From assembly GCA_018401705.1 (NCBI GenBank), contig JAGYKL010000006.1, forward strand, positions 90,426-154,425: DNA of 64,000 nt, in the 5' to 3' direction. The position numbers and the translations under genes are program-made. Numbering within the stretch: position 1 is the first letter of the stretch; every line of letters begins with the position of its first letter. Shown here piece by piece: positions 62,268 through 64,000 of the stretch. The notes below the pieces were generated by a model. The model made no database searches, had not been told where the DNA came from, and saw only the letters and a program-made list of their open reading frames with translations. Source of the stretch: Bacteroidia bacterium (GTDB taxonomy: Bacteria > Bacteroidota > Bacteroidia > M30B66).

Positions 62268-63920
62268 CTAACTCTTAGTCTTTGATATTTTAATTGCTTC
62301 CATGAGGAGAGTAATCTTCATGTACTTAGATTCTTTGATATTGAAGAGTTCATACATCCTTCGAAGAGAAGAACCAACACCATCAATAGAAAGAAATACA
62401 GCTTTCGCTAAATCTTTGTTTGAAATTACAGGATCCTTGAGTAGTAAGTTCAAGACTGACCAATCTGTTTCATTCAAACTCCTTCCAATATAGCTTTCAA
62501 GACATGCTCGATTTAAATTAAAAGCACCTTGTTCGATTGGAATCTCAGCTTCTTTGTTTTGTTTGAGTTTTTCAATCTCATTTAGAAGTTGCTGCTGTTG
62601 AACCTGATGAGCTTGGATAAGTCTTCTGTAAATCACAAAAGCCAAGACGAATAGAATCAAGCCGAGAATGATAAAAGAATAATTGCGTTTTACCTGTCTG
62701 AGCTTAAGAGCCGCCTGCTCTTTTTCACTTTTTAATTGTTCTTTGATTAGCTTATTATCGAAGTCGCTTTGAATAGCTTCTTTAATCACAGCTATTTCAT
62801 TCATCTCAATTTTAATTGAATCGTTGTAGAGAGTGTATTTCTCTAAACTTGAAAGAGCCAATTCAGAGTTACCTTGTCGTTTATAAAGTTCATACAGAAA
62901 GCGATTGCCTTTAGCAAGTAAATCAATAGATAGCTCTTCATTCATGAGCTCAGTAACTTCTGTCCCTATAACAAAAGCTTCATTAAGGTTCTCATTGAGC
63001 AAAAAGTCCCCTTTAATTATTAGCCCATCGAGTAACCGGCTGTTATTTTGTAGCTGGCGCTTTAATGCAATAGCCTCATCAATATGCCATAAAGCACTGT
63101 CGCGATTTCCAATTTTCGATTGAGCTAATGCAAGAAATTGATGGCAGTCTGACAAAGAAAAGAGGTTGTTTTCTGCCTCAAGAATTACAAACCCTTTTTT
63201 AATCAGATCTATCGCATTGCGGTATTCGCCTAAGTGATATTTATTGGCACCAATGTTTAACCAAATATTTCCAATTGCATCCTCCTCTTTTGCAGTTTTG
63301 TATAGTTCAAGTGCCTTGTAGAGGTATTCGAGTGATAGCGTATGCAAATTAATATCAAGGTAGATGAGTCCAATGTTATTGTTCAAGTCTGCCAGATATT
63401 TTTCTTCTCCTCCGTAGGATTCAAGCAAAAGAATGGTTTGTGTATATTTCTTAACAGCTTCTCTTAGTTGACCTTGCGCTCTTAGTACATTTCCGTGGTT
63501 TACATAAAGCTTTGCAATAGTTAAAGTGTCTTGAGTACGCTCTCCAATTTCTATGGCCTGCTCGATGTATGTCATGGAGCTATCGGGATAACCCAGAAAA
63601 AAGTAGATTATAGCTTTCTCGTTAAGAACCTTAATCAATTGATCAGGATAACCTTTTTTTGATGCTAATTGATAATGGAATTTAGAAACTTCGAGTGCTG
63701 AATCCGGCTGAGAACTTGAGTAATTAATGTAGAATGTATTAAGAGCATTGAATCTTGAAGAATCGGGTTGTTTTTGATTTATCCAGATTGCACGAAGTGA
63801 ATCAATAGACACTTGTGCAAAACTTAAGCTCTGTAGGTTTATTATTGCTGCGAATAACAAAGACAATCTTATTGCTTTTGGAAATTTCGAGCAGGCTTGA
63901 TGTGCAAGTGTGTTACTCAT
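62268..63920 (-). CDS. TPR / transmembrane / HTH regulator
   Basis: 550 residues with a signal peptide (about 15-36, ending SLSFAQ). Six to eight TPR units follow (about 60-370, for example LNNNIGLIYLDINLHTLSLEYLYKALELY). A transmembrane helix at about 415-432 (FIILGLILFVLAFVIY) leads to a cytoplasmic coiled coil and a C-terminal helix-turn-helix of LuxR-like type (VISNKDLAKAVFLSIDGVGSSLRRMYELFN). This layout, a periplasmic TPR sensor with a cytoplasmic DNA-binding end, recurs in Bacteroidota. Its signal is unknown. Confidence 0.85.
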   Translation of the reverse strand: MSNTLAHQACSKFPKAIRLSLLFAAIINLQSLSFAQVSIDSLRAIWINQKQPDSSRFNALNTFYINYSSSQPDSALEVSKFHYQLASKKGYPDQLIKVLNEKAIIYFFLGYPDSSMTYIEQAIEIGERTQDTLTIAKLYVNHGNVLRAQGQLREAVKKYTQTILLLESYGGEEKYLADLNNNIGLIYLDINLHTLSLEYLYKALELYKTAKEEDAIGNIWLNIGANKYHLGEYRNAIDLIKKGFVILEAENNLFSLSDCHQFLALAQSKIGNRDSALWHIDEAIALKRQLQNNSRLLDGLIIKGDFLLNENLNEAFVIGTEVTELMNEELSIDLLAKGNRFLYELYKRQGNSELALSSLEKYTLYNDSIKIEMNEIAVIKEAIQSDFDNKLIKEQLKSEKEQAALKLRQVKRNYSFIILGLILFVLAFVIYRRLIQAHQVQQQQLLNEIEKLKQNKEAEIPIEQGAFNLNRACLESYIGRSLNETDWSVLNLLLKDPVISNKDLAKAVFLSIDGVGSSLRRMYELFNIKESKYMKITLLMEAIKISKTKS

Positions 63921-63922
63921 TC

Positions 63923-64000
63923 TTAATTTAAATTCTTCAAATGCGCGAGCATTGCTACAATTTCAGTTTCATCCGCTTCAAATCGGGCAAATTCATCTGC
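63923..64000 (-). CDS. C-terminal end of an unidentified gene (5' end outside window)
   Basis: The minus strand is open from base 64000 to a TAA at 63923-63925 and encodes ADEFARFEADETEIVAML followed by AHLKNLN, a helical end. It lies directly upstream of the TPR/HTH regulator gene with 2 bases between, so it may be the preceding gene of an operon. No family can be assigned from 25 residues. Confidence 0.45.
   Translation of the reverse strand, partial: ADEFARFEADETEIVAMLAHLKNLN

Noticed and set aside
1..64000. CRISPR array, rRNA operon, IS element, integrase or prophage
   Set aside because: No regularly spaced repeats, rRNA sequence, transposase or phage proteins were found, including inside the repeat-flanked 3.5-kb segment.

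Overview
The window is a 64-kb piece of an AT-rich Bacteroidota chromosome, most like the Flavobacteriales/Cryomorphaceae-type gliding marine bacteria. Evidence: gliding and type IX secretion (T9SS) genes (gldB, gldC, gldH), four proteins with T9SS sorting domains, a TonB-dependent receptor with a carboxypeptidase-like N-terminal domain, Bacteroidota-type promoters (TAnnTTTG), and Bacteroidota-typical gene order (nadE next to gldB-gldC; holB-PSP1-gldH; ileS-dksA-like-lspA). The genus cannot be fixed by eye. No CRISPR array, rRNA, IS element or prophage was seen.

Layout. 1-5.7 kb: end of groEL with its terminator, an outer-membrane barrel protein, a Rossmann oxidoreductase, DUF983, an ABC-F ATPase, a DCC thiol oxidoreductase and dprA. 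5.7-14.4 kb: TonB receptor, nadE, an outer-membrane protein, gldB (split by a frameshift), gldC, a type-B sorting-domain surface protein, engB. 14.4-20.6 kb: dual-ATPase peptide ABC protein, a lipoprotein, a PolB-like exonuclease, two orphans, a secreted esterase, a NifU-like scaffold. 20.6-26.6 kb: mrp, cvpA-like, gldH, PSP1/RicT, holB and pgk. 26.6-31 kb: an accessory stretch of secreted or orphan proteins divergent from a small XRE regulator, with several DNA dyads between them, then a T9SS protein. 31-49 kb: mostly housekeeping (kdsB, HU-SPOR protein, TPR, hemJ, thioesterase, glutamate dehydrogenase, prohibitin, lspA, dksA-like, ileS, coiled-coil lipoprotein, cytochrome c, glycosyltransferase 9, tatD-like, ansA, GNAT) and one tRNA-Ser(GGA).

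49.3-60.1 kb is the most interesting region. A four-gene operon (sugar MFS permease, ROK kinase, GH20 hexosaminidase, glycosylasparaginase) plus a convergent GH2 beta-mannosidase looks like a pathway for the Man-GlcNAc-GlcNAc-Asn core of N-glycans. Inserted between glycosylasparaginase and beta-mannosidase is a compact divergent four-gene metallo-oxygenase cluster: a TauD-like Fe/2-oxoglutarate dioxygenase and a SAM methyltransferase on one strand, and a heme-oxygenase-like diiron oxidase (HDO) followed 3 bases later by a cupin on the other. HDO plus cupin is the catalytic pairing of the nitrosourea-forming enzyme SznF, there fused in one chain and served by an N-methyltransferase. The cluster is bracketed by an imperfect direct repeat (35 of 42 bases); each copy carries the last codons of a glycosylasparaginase gene, which suggests integration or recombination at that gene end.

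60.5-64 kb: a beta-propeller T9SS protein, a TPR/transmembrane/HTH regulator and the end of one more gene. Genes are tightly packed; several convergent pairs share interlocked stop codons, and several start codons lie within a few bases of a perfect TAnnTTTG box, suggesting leaderless transcripts.
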